Both the position numbers and the translations under genes were made by a program. Shown one piece after another: positions 23,283-35,602 of a DNA stretch of 64,000 bases (within the stretch, counting starts at the first letter, position 1; each line of letters starts with the position of its first letter). The notes under the pieces were generated by a model, which saw only the letters and a list, made by a program, of their open reading frames with translations, was not told the origin of the DNA and ran no database searches. Origin of the DNA: Doris montereyensis (lineage: Eukaryota > Mollusca > Gastropoda > Nudibranchia > Dorididae); contig JAXRKP010001286.1 of assembly GCA_037039925.1 (NCBI GenBank), positions 45,001 through 109,000 on the forward strand, given 5' to 3'.

Positions 23283-23387
23283 ATGGCGGATAAACAATGT
23301 CATCACCACTGTCAGTGTCACTGTGCAGATCCTGCTTGCTGCAAACATGTATTAGACTCCTGCGATCCGTGTCTTTCTGGATACTAG
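23283..23387 (+). CDS. Possible 34-residue Cys/His-rich micro-ORF
   Basis: ATG to TAG encodes MADKQCHHHCQCHCADPACC then KHVLDSCDPCLSGY. Eight cysteines and four histidines in 34 residues would suit metal binding. No homologue is recognised and no splice sites or promoter are evident. It begins only a few bases after the LINE tail, so it may be chance or part of another repeat. Confidence 0.25.
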   Translation: MADKQCHHHCQCHCADPACCKHVLDSCDPCLSGY

Positions 23388-23644
23388 GACAGGAAGGAGA
23401 TGTTTGAGTGGGGGGAGGGGGGGAGGGAGGGGGTACATAAAGTAAGGCAACAAGTTAATACATGTAGGGCTATAATCTCACAATATATCTTATTACATGA
23501 AGTGAGAGGATGGTTGGTGGGGGCTGCTGTTATAAGTCCTTCTTTGTTTTCATTTCCGCTTCTTCACCTGGCAATGATTCACCCTGAGATCTCCACATTT
23601 AAGGTGTGCCTATTTTTAACTTCAGTTAATCCCCCCTCCCCTCC

Positions 23645-23765
23645 ACTGTCCAGGTAGGGGGATCGACAACCAGTCCATCGGAGATAGACGTTAAAAAAGA
23701 GGTCCTGTGTACAGATCAAGTGCACGTTAAAGATCCCTTGGCTGTTTACATGTCAGTCTGGATAT
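23645..23765 (+). mobile_element. SINE-B fragment
   Basis: CCAGGTAGGGGGATCGACAA, then GTGCACGTTAAAGATCCCTT, without head or tail. Confidence 0.65.
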
Positions 23766-24109
23766 GTAAGTCATATTGTTCTCACTAAAGACACAAACTC
23801 CCTACCGAGTAAGGGAAATTCCGAATGTAGTTTCATCAAAATGCTCCAATTGCATTAAAAGTAACATCACAGGAAAAAACTTGATGAAACCTTTGTATCT
23901 TAAAATATTGAAAAAAATTGTCGTTTAAAGCCCAAAAAATCGTTACAAAACTATAGAGCGAAAAACATCCCAAAATCGTCATTTTGTTTTCAATTTCGCA
24001 ATTCAATTGCCAACTGTCTGATGATTTTCAATGACAATATAGCAAAGTTTCACATCATTGTGATCGTCTTTCAAACACAAATAATCCATGGTAAGATACA
24101 TGGTCAATT

Positions 24110-24216
<107 letters not shown>

Positions 24217-24219
24217 AAA

Positions 24220-25080
24220 TATGCCTGCAGCCTATTTATGTTCTTAAGACTTAATATAGATTAAAATGTATGTGTGATTTATAAATTTGATGACGATTAA
24301 TTTGCATAAAAATGATTTATATCGTGTTTTTCCAACTTGAATACAACATTTTTCACTGGATTGTGTCCCAAAATGTAAAGTAAAATGACTTCTATTTTCT
24401 TAATTAATTATTGAAGTTATTTCTATTGCCTTGATATGGGGTTTCAAAAGGAAATTCATTCTGAACCAACTAAACATTATGATTAAAGGACTTTATTAGT
24501 ATATATAAGACTAAATGGCAGCCATCTTGTTTGCTTTAGATCTGGGTCTAGGTGGGAGATGCGGTGCTAGTCGATCAAATAAAGTATGGTGCTGACCCAT
24601 CAGATGACTTGTAACAAACTAAAGGTGGAACCTATAAATCTACGAATCAAAGGTGAGCCTTTCAATAACACTGTCACACAGCCAATTAAAAAAGACGAAA
24701 ATAACAGAAGTATCACCCAGGAGACAATATCCCTCATCATCATGAATTAGTTGACGTTTAAAGTAATATTTACACACAAATATTGTCTGAAAGTAGTGGA
24801 AGGATGCAATATCCATAAAAGGAACTGAATCTGGCATTAGAATTGATGACTAGAGGGACAATTTGAGAAGAAGATTTCGAATTGAAAGTCAGTTTAAAAT
24901 CTCGATCTTAAATCCAAGATGACAGCCGGCATTTTTTACTTGACCTAGTTGAAGTCCCAAATCGGCGGGATAAATTAAACATACTGCTCCATCATCAAAT
25001 AGTGTGATCTATATCTCAAAATGAAGATAAAAGATTGAAGATGATGAGCTAATACCAATATATATGATTGTTGATATAAA
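24220..25080. other. Intergenic, nothing recognised
   Basis: AT-rich unique sequence with no supported gene, repeat or splice-bounded frame. Confidence 0.4.
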
Positions 25081-25965
25081 ACCACCCTGAGAAAGTACCC
25101 AGAATGAGCAAAACTGACCAGTGAAATGCCCACTCTATTTGTATATTTGTATAGTAAAAAAAATTCCTGAGCTGACCAAACTGAGACCAACGTGTATAAT
25201 CGTCAATAAATGCTTCATGGAAGGGCAGAGTAAAATTATCATAACTTATTATTGACAAGCGCAAACACTATGATGACCGTTTGACCGTGAATGACCAAAA
25301 CTGGCCAGTGAAATGCTCACTTTATTTGTATAATTTAAAAAAACTTCCTCATCGTTGATGAATGCCTCATGGAAGGGCAGAGTAAATTCATTATAATTAA
25401 TTATTGACAAGCGCAAAGACTATGATAACCATTTGACCGTGAATGACCAAAACTGGTCAGTGAGAATGTCCACTTTATTTGTATGCTTAGAAAAGACTTC
25501 CTGGGCTGATCAAATTGTGAGAACAAAGTGTATTATCGTCGATAAATGTTTCATGGAAAGGCTGAGTAAAGTTATCATAGCTCACTATTGACAAACTATG
25601 ATGACCGTTTGATCGTCAATGACCAACATTGACCAGTGAAATCTCCACTTTATTTGTATACAAAAAAACCTTCCTGATCATCAATAAATGTCTCATGGAT
25701 GGTCAGAGTAATTTATCATAACTTATTACTGATAAGTGCTAAGACTATAAGGACCGTTTGATTGTGAATGACAAAACTGACCAGTGAAATGTCCCTGTTA
25801 TTTTGTATATATATAAAAAAAAACTTCCTAGACTGACCTAACTTTGAGAACAACGTGTGTGAATGTCAATCAGTGTGTTATGGAAGGAGAGAGTAGGTTT
25901 ATCATAACTTAACATTGACAAGAACAAACACTGTGATGACCGTATGACAAGTATTACTGAATGTC
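25080..25965. repeat. Diverged long-period (150-180 bp) tandem repeat
   Basis: Five or six units each contain GACCGTTTGACCGTGAATGA, AACTGGCCAGTGAAATG, ACTTTATTTGTATA, TTCCT and TCATGGAAGGGCAGAGTAAA. Divergence is higher than in the short-unit arrays, suggesting an older array. Confidence 0.85.
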
Positions 25966-28875
25966 CGGCTAAATTGACCATTTGATTAAATTGAACAAAT
26001 ATGTAAGATTTAAACAGAAAATTGAAATATAAGTATTTGGGTTTTTGCTTATATTTCACAATCAAGAAGACAAAACGATAGTAATAAGTCCTAAACTGAC
26101 CATTAGACTGACCAATACAGAGAAAGAAATCCTATTGTTTGCTGCTGGTTGTTACAATTTGTTAGATTTAATCTTATTTGACATTTTAACTAACACTGAA
26201 ATTGTGAAGAGGAAAACATATGTAAGGGAAAACATCGTGTATCGTATTCGTGGTCACATAATATTGACCATAATGACCACTAGAGAAATTGCTTTAGTCT
26301 TCTAGCCAAGGTAAGTGGTTGTTATTTGTTAAAAATCATATCTTTATTTACAAAGAAAATCACATAATTACATAAGAACACAAAACATCTTACTCGGCAT
26401 CGGAATCTACAAAACTATTCATACATCAACTTCAAGAGCATTACTTTGTCCCTCAGACACACACACATTACAGGTTAGTGAACACACACATTATAGGAGT
26501 GAATGATGCACTTGATGCTTAATCACATCGTTTGGAATCTGCATCACTTCTTTAACTTATGTTCGCAAATCCTTTACATTCTTGAATGAATGGCTAAGTT
26601 TTAATGTTTTCCTATGAATGCCAGGCTGTTCTTCTGTTGAATTTTCAAATAAGGACATTCCTGTGTCATGAAAAGAATCTTTGTCCACAGCAGCAGTTCT
26701 AAAAACTTTTTTTCTGCAATAGTGATGGATAAACAACACTCTCGGATTCATATTCAGAGCATACCGAATTGGTAGTGTCATGACTCACGTACATACGACA
26801 CAGATGCCTAAGTGAAAGAGTTTATCAACTAAACATTTCGATCGTGTTTGGCCGTGGATTTTTAGTCCAACGTATAGATGGGTTGACGTTTCTTTGTACT
26901 TGCTACATGTATAGCGTTTCTGTTTCTCTGCGCTGTCAGTTTCTGCTCTTGCTTTCTGTACAGAGTTAAAAATGGTAAGTTGTCTGAGCGTCATTGCCTC
27001 TTTCTGAGAATGCTTAGATCATCTTCTACACTACTTCATATCAATATGGTTTTCATTAACACCAGGAGAGAATGGGGATGTCAATGGGATTTGAAAATGT
27101 TCCTTCACAAGAGACTACTTTGTGGTTGATGATATCTCTCCGGATTAGTTTTGCTGTGTGCATAATATTGACTGCATCACTATCAGACTTGACGTCTACA
27201 GCTGTCGTCATCAAACTATGAACATTATCTTGGAAATACAACAAAACATACCTACAGAGGTAGCAGCAACATTGTATCCTGGAGAAACGGAACAAATTTG
27301 AGTGAACACCGTTTTGAACGCTAACACACATCTTCACACATATGTAAGAGGGACACACCAAAGGCGACTCACACTGAATAAGACGCACAATGGTTGGGGT
27401 TGCGTAGTGCGATAAGAAGAAAGAAAAAAAAAAAGTAAGATGTCGTATTGCTTTGGGACTGTTTTGACACTGTCAATGCATTTGCCTCTGCAGTTGCCGT
27501 TGGGGAGGCAAGAGGATGTAAATCTCGATATAGGCGTTCAACACACAGGGGTACGCATCCGATGAAATGACTCATTTTAACTAAAAACAAATATTTTCTC
27601 CAAACCTGATGCTTAATTTTGTATTTCCACGGACAGAGCAGAATATATTTGAGTCGCTGCATTCAAGTATGCAATCTGATTTCACGGATCACAAGTCCTT
27701 ACAATTTTATGTTCAGTCAAAAACTATCTCGGGGTCGGGGACGGGGATGGGGGGGGGGGGGGGAGAGGAGGGTCTACGTCATCATTTCCGGTTTTCCACG
27801 ATCTCGATATGGACGTCTGTGTGTATTTATGTCTGCGTGTGTGTATGTGTGTGTGTGTGAATGTGTTTTATACTGTAAGTTTGTGCGCATTGGTGACATG
27901 ACAAAATAAAGATGATTGAAATAGTTGTGAGATCCAATGCGTGTTGTGTATTTTAAACATGTCATAACACATTTTATCGAAATTTTCAGATGGCTCTAAC
28001 TCTCTTAATAGCCATTTGTCAGTGTAGTTAAACTCTATATCACATTTTGTTCGTCTTCCAAAGCTCTTTCACATGTGTGAGTTGCATGTTTTTACCAAAA
28101 TGTGCACAATCGAGGTGTGTTTTTTTGGTCCTCACTAGCAATACGTGTAGCAATACCATGCAAGGAGGAACTCAATATAGGTCAAAACAAAGGCAGATAT
28201 ATTGCGATATGGCGGATAATCAGTCTGAGGCACTGTCCACAGTTTGGTGCATTGGCATGCATAAAGGACAACTGGCAAAAACATTTTGTATCTTATTCGT
28301 TTGGCTGACAATTTTAAGCCTTATCTTTCAGTTTTACTCATTGTGTGAATTAACATCGAATTATATACTAAAATCAAATACAATTCTCAGTTTTTAAGTC
28401 GTATTTCAAACTTGTTAAACTTCCGAAATTCCGAAATGAAAAAAAGAATGATAACTTACATTTTACTCGCCAGAGTAATGCCTAGCACAATCGATAATTA
28501 ATAGCAAAAACAAAGAGATCACGGCAGTGAGGTACTTGTTGCTGGAGTCTTTTTTTGTTCAATTTCATCGTGGATAAACTTAGTATTACACTGTATTTAT
28601 ATATATATATATATCTGTATGCTATTAATGATTATCTTGCATCACCGTAATTGCTGGGTTTATTGATTTAATGATGAATGAGGTAGATGTTCTACTAAAA
28701 CATGACTTCAAAAGTTTAAAGCATGGGGATAAGCTACACATTTAGGACTTCATCAACCGACAGTCGTGGCGTTTTCGGCTTGCGATGGAAAATAGAATAG
28801 ACGCCTTTTAACCCTTCTACTTCTGACACCGTCAAATGGTTGACTGTTAGCGTAGAAAAAGAAGTGCTCTTTTTG
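25966..28875. other. Intergenic, no gene supported
   Basis: Only short open frames with no recognisable motif. A short G-rich run (27745-27765) and a GT-rich run (27835-27860) are present. Confidence 0.4.
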
Positions 28876-29232
28876 ATTCTATTGTTTATTATTTGAAGGC
28901 GATAGCATTTGGTCGAAAAGTGGTTGCGTGGATGTGAAACATTTAAAAGAAAAGGTTAAGAAGCATCAAGGGGGTTCAACACACATGGACAATGCTGTCA
29001 AATACCCGACATTTAGGACTGTTAATATTGCTGAACAAATAGATTCAGGCTGTCGGTTATTAACAATGAGGCATAATGAAGAAGTCACAAGGAACCGCAA
29101 AGTGTTGGATCGAGTTATTCATTGCTTAAAATTGTGTGGTACGCATGAGCTGACTCTGATGGATCATGACGAAACGACATCTTTGTATGATAAAGGTGTT
29201 TTTCTTGATTTAATGAACTGGGTTTCCTGATT
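28876..29232 (+). pseudogene. hAT-type (DUF4371/ZMYM-like) transposase fragment
   Basis: The frame reads SIWSKSGCVDVKHLKEKVKK, then NIAEQIDSGCRLLTMRHNEE, NRKVLDRVIHCLKLCGTHEL and GVFLDLMNWVS, ending in a TGA. This is the TTF-zinc-finger-to-DUF4371 junction of hAT-derived transposases such as ZMYM1-like proteins, where the last block normally continues. The catalytic and dimerisation parts are absent, so it is a remnant. No terminal inverted repeats were found. Confidence 0.75.
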
Positions 29233-29965
29233 CCATGTGTTCCCAATTCGAGAGGTTTACAAATAGACACCATAAAAAAATGGGAAGAAATGTGAGTGTT
29301 GTAAAAGTTTGATTAAAAATAGCACATGAATAGAAATGAGATGAAAATTTTGATAAGAGAAATTATGAAAGCATTGCAATATAAGCCACTTAGTACAATA
29401 GAAGTTGGATAAAGTGATTTGTCAACCCTGGAAAAGCAAGTGTGTTAATTTGAAAAAAATGGGTTTCGATCTGTATATTTGCTTCAACACAAAATTAATC
29501 GATTATCTTATTGATAAGTAATTCAAAGAAAGACAAATAAAAAAAAAAAGTTTATGACCAGAAAACATGCAAAGGACATTGCAATATCAGATACCGGTAG
29601 CTGATAAACTAGTGACAATTTTGTTTTAGGGTGCAGGGGAGGGGGGGGGTGACTAATGGACGAACACGGAGAAAAACTAAATTTAAAACACAAACTAATA
29701 CAAATTAGCAATTTATGAATGTGATCATCTATGCCGTACCATGAATTATAAATCAAACTGAAGCACTGGAGTTAGTAGTAATAAAGAAGACTCATAACCA
29801 TAATTTGAAGTTAGATTAAAAACATATTCCTTATCATACTTATATGTCTTAGTATATTCACGTGTAAAGCAAATCAATATGCTTACAAAAAAAACAACAA
29901 CAAAAAGACATAAAAAGGAAACAGACAATTTGAAACAAAACAAAACAAAACAAAATGTACATACA
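29233..29965. other. Intergenic, nothing recognised
   Basis: AT-rich unique sequence with a short poly-G run near 29640 and an ACAAAAC-rich stretch near 29930. Confidence 0.4.
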
Positions 29966-29969
29966 TAGT

Positions 29970-30368
29970 AAGCAACCATGCTTTGATCTCATTTTTCAAC
30001 ATAGCAATGTTCTAAGCAACCATGCTTTGATCTCATTTTTCAACATAGCAATATTCTAAGCAACCATGCTTTGATCTTATTTTTCAACATAGCAATGTTC
30101 TAAGCAACCATGCTTTGATCTTATTTTTCAACATAGCAATGTTCCAAGCAACCATGCTTTGAGCTTATTTTTCAACATAGCAATGTGTTCCAAGCAACCA
30201 TGCTTTGAGCTTATTTTTCAACATAGCAATGTTCCAAGCAACCATGCTTTGAGCTTATTTTTCAACATCTTAAGTTCCAAGCAACCATGCTTTGAGCTTA
30301 TTTTTCAACGTAGCAATGTTCTAAGCAACCATGCCTTGATCTTATTTTTCAACATAACAATGTTCTTT
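29970..30368. repeat. 44-bp minisatellite
   Basis: Nine units of AAGCAACCATGCTTTGATCT / CATTTTTCAACATAGCAATG / TTCT. Confidence 0.95.
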
Positions 30369-30484
30369 TCTATGTTTGATTCACGTTTAATGTCTCTAGG
30401 ACACCATAATGAGACTAGGGGAAGCTGACTGACTAAATTCTACACAAAGTGATGTAACATGCTATAGCACGATTTAAAGCGACA

Positions 30485-30768
30485 TACCCCCTGGGTTGTA
30501 ATTATTGTATAAGTATGAATTCCCCCTGGGTTGTAATTATTGTATAAGTATGAATTACCCCCTGGGTTGTAATTATTGTATAAGTATGAATTACCCCCTG
30601 GGTTGTAATTGTGTATAAGTATGAATTACCCCTGGGTTGTAATTATTGTATAAGTATGAATTACCCCCTGGGTTGTAATTATTGTATAAGTATGAATTAC
30701 CCCTGGGTTGTAATTATTGTATAAGTATGATTACCCCTGGGTTGTAATTATTGTATAAGTATGAATAT
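30485..30768. repeat. 36-bp minisatellite
   Basis: Eight units of GAATTACCCCCTGGGTTGTA / ATTATTGTATAAGTAT, with one-base differences mainly in the C run. Confidence 0.95.
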
Positions 30769-31327
30769 AAAAACTGTGCTTTTTGTTATAGATAGCAAAA
30801 GTCATAGACATGCATGCGGTCAAATAAACAGCTACATTAATCTGCTGTGATATTAAAAAAAAAGATACTAGAAGAAAACAAAATCTCCTTGACTTAATGT
30901 CTCTAATGAGAATTGTATCTTATATATAACTAAACTATTTATCTTTGCATTCTTTCTTTAATCAACCAGATTATGTGAGAACCTAGATGTAAACAAAGAG
31001 GTGGGTTTCTGGTGGGTCTCTTCCCCCCCCCCCAACCCCCTGAATACGATTTATAAGATAGAATGGATACATTAATACTCAATAGCATACTTATATCTGA
31101 TAGTTAACACTATTGGGCATAATAATTAAACACTTATCCACTGTTTTGGGTTAAACGGGACATCACTTCTTAAGGAATGTCATGAAATGAATGCATCATG
31201 ACATAGAAATAGAATATAATGAAAAATGATAAAAGAGAGTGTGAGGAGACAACCCATGTCAACAGGTACATAAAATCCAGGTCTTACAACACACTGTACA
31301 CAAAACGTGCTTCTAATGGGCATAATA

Positions 31328-32165
31328 CAGTGGAATCCTGTTATAACGAGAGGGGGGACTGGTGCGAAAAATCCGTTATAGCAGGATTCACGTTATAAGG
31401 GATCCAGTAATAAATTCAAGGGAAACAATCAAGTAGGCCTAATCTATGAGTTGGGGGCCATCATAAAAAATGAAGTCAGGATTCTTTCTCTAGCGCTAGC
31501 ACTAGCAATTAGCAATGTTGACAGCTCGGCGTTGGCGATCAGAAAGAAAGGTCTCTAGTTCTAGACTCAAGGCTAACTCGCCCGGTGTGTTATCCCCCAC
31601 CCGCTGCCCCCACCCCACCACACCCCGCGGTGCGTTTCGCGTGCTTGCGCACATTGGGTACACACTACACACCACACCTTGCCCACACATTCTCTCCATC
31701 CATCCACCACAGCACTGTGACCTCTCCATCCCCACATTGGAGAAGTGAGAGGTATGGTACTGGTAGTGGTAGATCTAGGCTGGTCTGGAACTACCTATAC
31801 CTATACTGATATTTCCTAGAGGCTGGCCTATCACTATCACTACATGCGATGCGTTCTGCTTGTCTGCGCACCACACCCTCCCAACTCATTGGCTCCGGCC
31901 TTCATTGTTGGCACACAGGGGCTCTCCTATTCTTTGTTTCCGCTAGATCACCAACAAGTTTCTCAACTGGCGAGGTTTTATTGGTTTATGCACTGTGCAC
32001 AGCAGAAGCAATATTCCGATATAACCGACTCGCGTGTTTGTCTGATTGCGCTATAGCAATATCTTATTTACAAAGATAAAGAAGGAAAAAACGGGGTGTT
32101 TTAGAATAGTGTCGTTTCAACCGACTTTTCGTTATTTGAGGACGCGTTATAAGTGGACTCCACTG
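31328..32165. mobile_element. Tigger/pogo-like non-autonomous element, 838 bp
   Basis: The left end CAGTGGAATCCTGTTATAAC and the inverted right end CAGTGGAGTCCACTTATAAC form terminal inverted repeats, and TA flanks both sides (31326-31327 and 32166-32167), the Tc1/mariner target duplication. Subterminal GTTATA motifs repeat. No transposase frame is seen; the GC-rich interior opens only short frames. Confidence 0.8.
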
Positions 32166-32869
32166 TAGTCATTAATATTATCATCTGTAGCTAGAAGATC
32201 GAATTTACAACACACCAGCGTCACAGCGTAAAACAAAACAATAAGCAATTGGTTTTTTGTTATCTTACTTCTATTGTATGCTGTGCATTCTTCTGTTGAA
32301 CACCCCGCCTCTCGCCCACAAAAGACTAAGATCTGGAATCTAACACTTTGTATGTATCAACTTCAAGTGATTAATTCCCACAAAATAAAAAAAGAATAAT
32401 AAAACGATGTAACATTGACAATATTTGGTGAAAAGAGAATAATAGTTCATGGGAATAGTTTAATCACGAGGAAAATAGTCTCTATTCCGATCATAATAAT
32501 TGAATGCAACAAATTAATTCAGTGGGTTCTTGAATATTCAACAAAGTTATTTTCTTACGAAATTCGAAAATTATTTTTAGCTAAGAGCATCAGTACACGC
32601 ATACATCTATGAGTACACGTCATTCAAGGAAATTTCGATTTCTGCTCAACTATTGGAGATTTCTACACGTATCACTTCCGGCAGTTTAGTTTACTTTCGT
32701 TTTTATGACACCGACGATTTGGATCACTGGCGTGAGCAGATATTGCTCGTCGTGATCTTCTCATTTCCCTCATTGTGCTCTTCCTGGGCCTTGAGACATT
32801 AGCAAGAAACGTAGGTTACAGATTGTTATTATGTTTTTTAATTTAGAATGATTAGAAAATAATTAGAAT

Positions 32870-32990
32870 CTAGATCTATGAATTTCCTAACGAAATGACC
32901 CTGTTCGCAATAAGATTTAGATCTAATTTAGTAATTAGATCTAGATCTAGATTCTAGATCTAATATCTATGTAATGTAAACACTAAATAG
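32870..32990. repeat. TCTAGATC-rich tract
   Basis: Overlapping AGATCT/TCTAGA palindromes, as at 21625. Confidence 0.7.
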
Positions 32991-33259
32991 ATCTACACTC
33001 ACTCTCGAGATCGAAAAAAATGCTATTAGTCCTCAGCATTGTAGGTGTGGCCGGATACAGAGGACCAAATCAAATAGCGTTTCGATACTCGAGCATGTGC
33101 AACTGATAATAGTGATAAAAGCACTCTCTCTGTTTATCTTTCTGTTTCAGTCTGAGTCTGTTCATTCCTTGATGATTAATCCCGCAAACAAGTGTTGTGT
33201 TGTGTGTGTGTGTCTTTCTACTATCTTTCTCAGTCTTGTGTTTGTCTCTCCCTTTCCCT

Positions 33260-33364
<105 letters not shown>

Positions 33365-33499
33365 CTCTTGTGTCCCCTCCCCCATCTCTGAGGTTCATTT
33401 GCCATCCCTTTCTTTCTAGCTAGATCTCAGTTTTGTGTTTCCTTCCCTCTGTCTTGTCCATCTCGTGCTGGCCATTTCCTAAATAAAGTCTCCAGATCA

Positions 33500-33660
33500 A
33501 ATCTTGTCTAGATTCTAAATCTACCTAGTTCTAGAATAGAATCTAGATCTAGTCCAAGCAAATAAAGACTCAGTAGACTAGATCAGTAAGATGAGTAAGT
33601 CATCCTTCAGTAAGATCTAGATTTAGATATGTGTAGATTTACAGATTCATAGATATCTAG
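33500..33660. repeat. TCTAGATC-rich tract
   Basis: Third cluster of the same palindromic motif. Confidence 0.7.
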
Positions 33661-34242
33661 AGACATTGAATTGACCCTAGAATGTGATCCTTTCTTCTCC
33701 ACTTTCTCATTCCATGAAGTTTAACATTTTGGACATAATCGCACTGTTTAGAACCGCCAGACAGTGTCTAATTCGGAAAGCGGTTTTCAACCTTTTCCTG
33801 CCTCAGGGCCCTTCACAATTTTAGTCTGTGTGTCTTAGCCCTCACTTCCGATTCATTCTGTGTGCCCTCTAAGCAAAGAGACTTAACTTTGATGAAAAGT
33901 AAACCTGTCTCAGTTAAAAGTTATTTTAGACTTAAACATCTTTCAATTTGAATGAAGAAATTAGAATAAACTAGAAGAAAATAAGCTTTCAGAAAATATA
34001 TACTTTTATATAAATTATAACTATTAGGAGCCTTTAAGAACCTGGACTGGCGAATTTGGGACCTATAGGTTGATTTTCTATTCTTTTTGCATATTAGAGT
34101 AGAAACGATCATTTATCTACAAGTTTATGGCTGAAAAATGTCCATATGACGTATAATTTATATTTTACAAAATATTTTGTAGGTGAGGGTAGGTAAAAAC
34201 AGTCAAAATTTTGACGTAAATTACCCTAATACTGATTGAGAA

Positions 34243-34350
34243 GATGGCAGTAAAAACCCGTGTATTGGCGGCTAATCGCCAGATGTGGCAACGCCAAGGT
34301 CGCCTGGCTTCTGCCGACACCGATCGTCGATTTGGCCCATCGCTTTGTGA
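34243..34350 (+). CDS. Possible small exon with ATG and donor (unassigned)
   Basis: GAAGATGG Kozak-like start, then MAVKTRVLAANRQMWQRQGR and LASADTDRRFGPSLCD, ending at GTAAGA. The stretch is clearly GC-richer than its surroundings. I do not recognise it, and no partner exon was found. It may belong to a repeat rather than a gene. Confidence 0.2.
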
Positions 34351-34849
34351 TGTAAGAGCGTTGCACGTCAGTGTGTGTATGTAAATACTCACACAAGCAT
34401 AGAAATAGAGGGAGAAAAAACCTGGTCATTTTGACGTCTGTTTTCACTATAGTGCACGTCCAAACCTAGATTTATATTCCTTTCTATTAGTAAACCCGTC
34501 TGAAGTGTTTATTTTGTGTTATTTTCTTTTGATTGTTTTACTTGCATTTTCCTCGAAATGTATTTTTTTCACGCTACAATTCTATCTCCTCCACCATTTA
34601 CCGAACGATGTGTCTTATTTTTGGCATATATACATGTTCCTCTCGTCAATGTTAATAGAAAGTGCGCTTTAGGCATTGAGGCTGAAGTCACATTCGGTCC
34701 AGTAGGCATCAAGGCTGATGTCGCAGTAGGCAGGAAAGGGTTAAATAATACTGTTTGCGATATGTCGCCGACCTAACTCACTGAAAAAACAAACGTATCA
34801 AGTGTGATTATTCTTTCACTATTTCTCTCTCTCTCTCGCCGACTGACCG

Positions 34850-34985
34850 CGATGTGAGCTAGCCTACCATCATCCTCTCTTCTCACTCATCTTGCTGCAT
34901 CTCTTAATCACTGAGACATCACCGCATATGATAGATACGGTAAAATTCAACGAAACAAACTCTGCTATGGGTTTTTTTTGCTTTG
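34850..34985 (+). mobile_element. Dispersed repeat E copy
   Basis: CATCTTGCTGCATCTCTTAA, then ATACGGTAAAATTCAACGAA, related to the copies at 4570 and 41500. Confidence 0.55.
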
Positions 34986-35019
34986 TTTTTAAAAAATTTG
35001 AAACATGACATTTTAAACC

Positions 35020-35295
35020 AGATAATATCAGTCAATAGAGCGTATATGACTGTCACACAGGGCCAGAGTTCTATTCCCAGTCCGGGCACATTTTTCTGGC
35101 CCTCCTGTCGACCCAGCCGCGAAATGGGTGGCTAAGTCTATTCAGACTCAGCGGTAGTAAAGGTGGCATGGAAAGCAGCGACTATCTGCCACATTATGCA
35201 TTTTGCCCTCTATGCCAAGTAAAAGCAGGACTCCACTCCTGATTGCCCAAATGCTCAACTGTGATAATGTGTCTGACTTTATTTATCTATGATAT
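35020..35295 (+). mobile_element. SINE-F (fourth tRNA-like type), just upstream of DNAJC10
   Basis: A-box-like TCAGTCAATAGAGCG, B-box GAGTTCTATTCCCAG, then CGACCCAGCCGCGAAATGGG and TTTTGCCCTCTATGCC. It is seen once here, so the assignment rests on the tRNA-like promoter layout. Confidence 0.5.
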
Positions 35296-35370
35296 CAGTC
35301 CTCTTATCTTTTGTTGATGTTGTCGTTATAAGTGTTATTCTTATTTTTGTCTTTATTTTCTTTATTTTTC

Positions 35371-35372
35371 AG
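35371..35372 (+). other. Candidate acceptor for a 5' UTR exon of DNAJC10
   Basis: TTCTTTATTTTTCAG precedes ACAGCCAG, 44 bp before the ATG. This suggests a non-coding first exon further upstream, which I could not locate with confidence. Confidence 0.35.
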
Positions 35373-35416
35373 ACAGCCAGATTTCTTTGTTACCCAAACA
35401 GATTCATTACTGAGTA

Positions 35417-35602
35417 ATGATGGCCAGTCTAAAGTTTGATCGTCTTCTTGTCCTTTTTCTATACTTTTTTACTGAAATTCATTTGACGAGTGCAGGTGAA
35501 GATTTTTACAAGCTTCTTGGAGTAGACAGGGTGCGACTTGTCAAAGAAATCCATAAAGCTTTCAAAAAATTGGCAATCTTGAAACATCCTGACAAAAATG
35601 TT
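35417..35602 (+). CDS. DNAJC10: DNAJC10 exon 1: signal peptide and start of J domain
   Basis: It starts MMASLKFDRLLVLFLYFFTE, a signal peptide that probably ends near LTSAG, then EDFYKLLGVDR, EIHKAFKKLA and the catalytic HPDKN loop. The donor is GTT|GTAAGT. A second in-frame ATG follows directly at 35420. Joining to exon 2 is off by one base. Confidence 0.9.

Noticed and set aside
29970..30768. CRISPR-like direct repeats (44 and 36 bp)
   Set aside because: Units are head-to-tail without unique spacers and the genome is eukaryotic.
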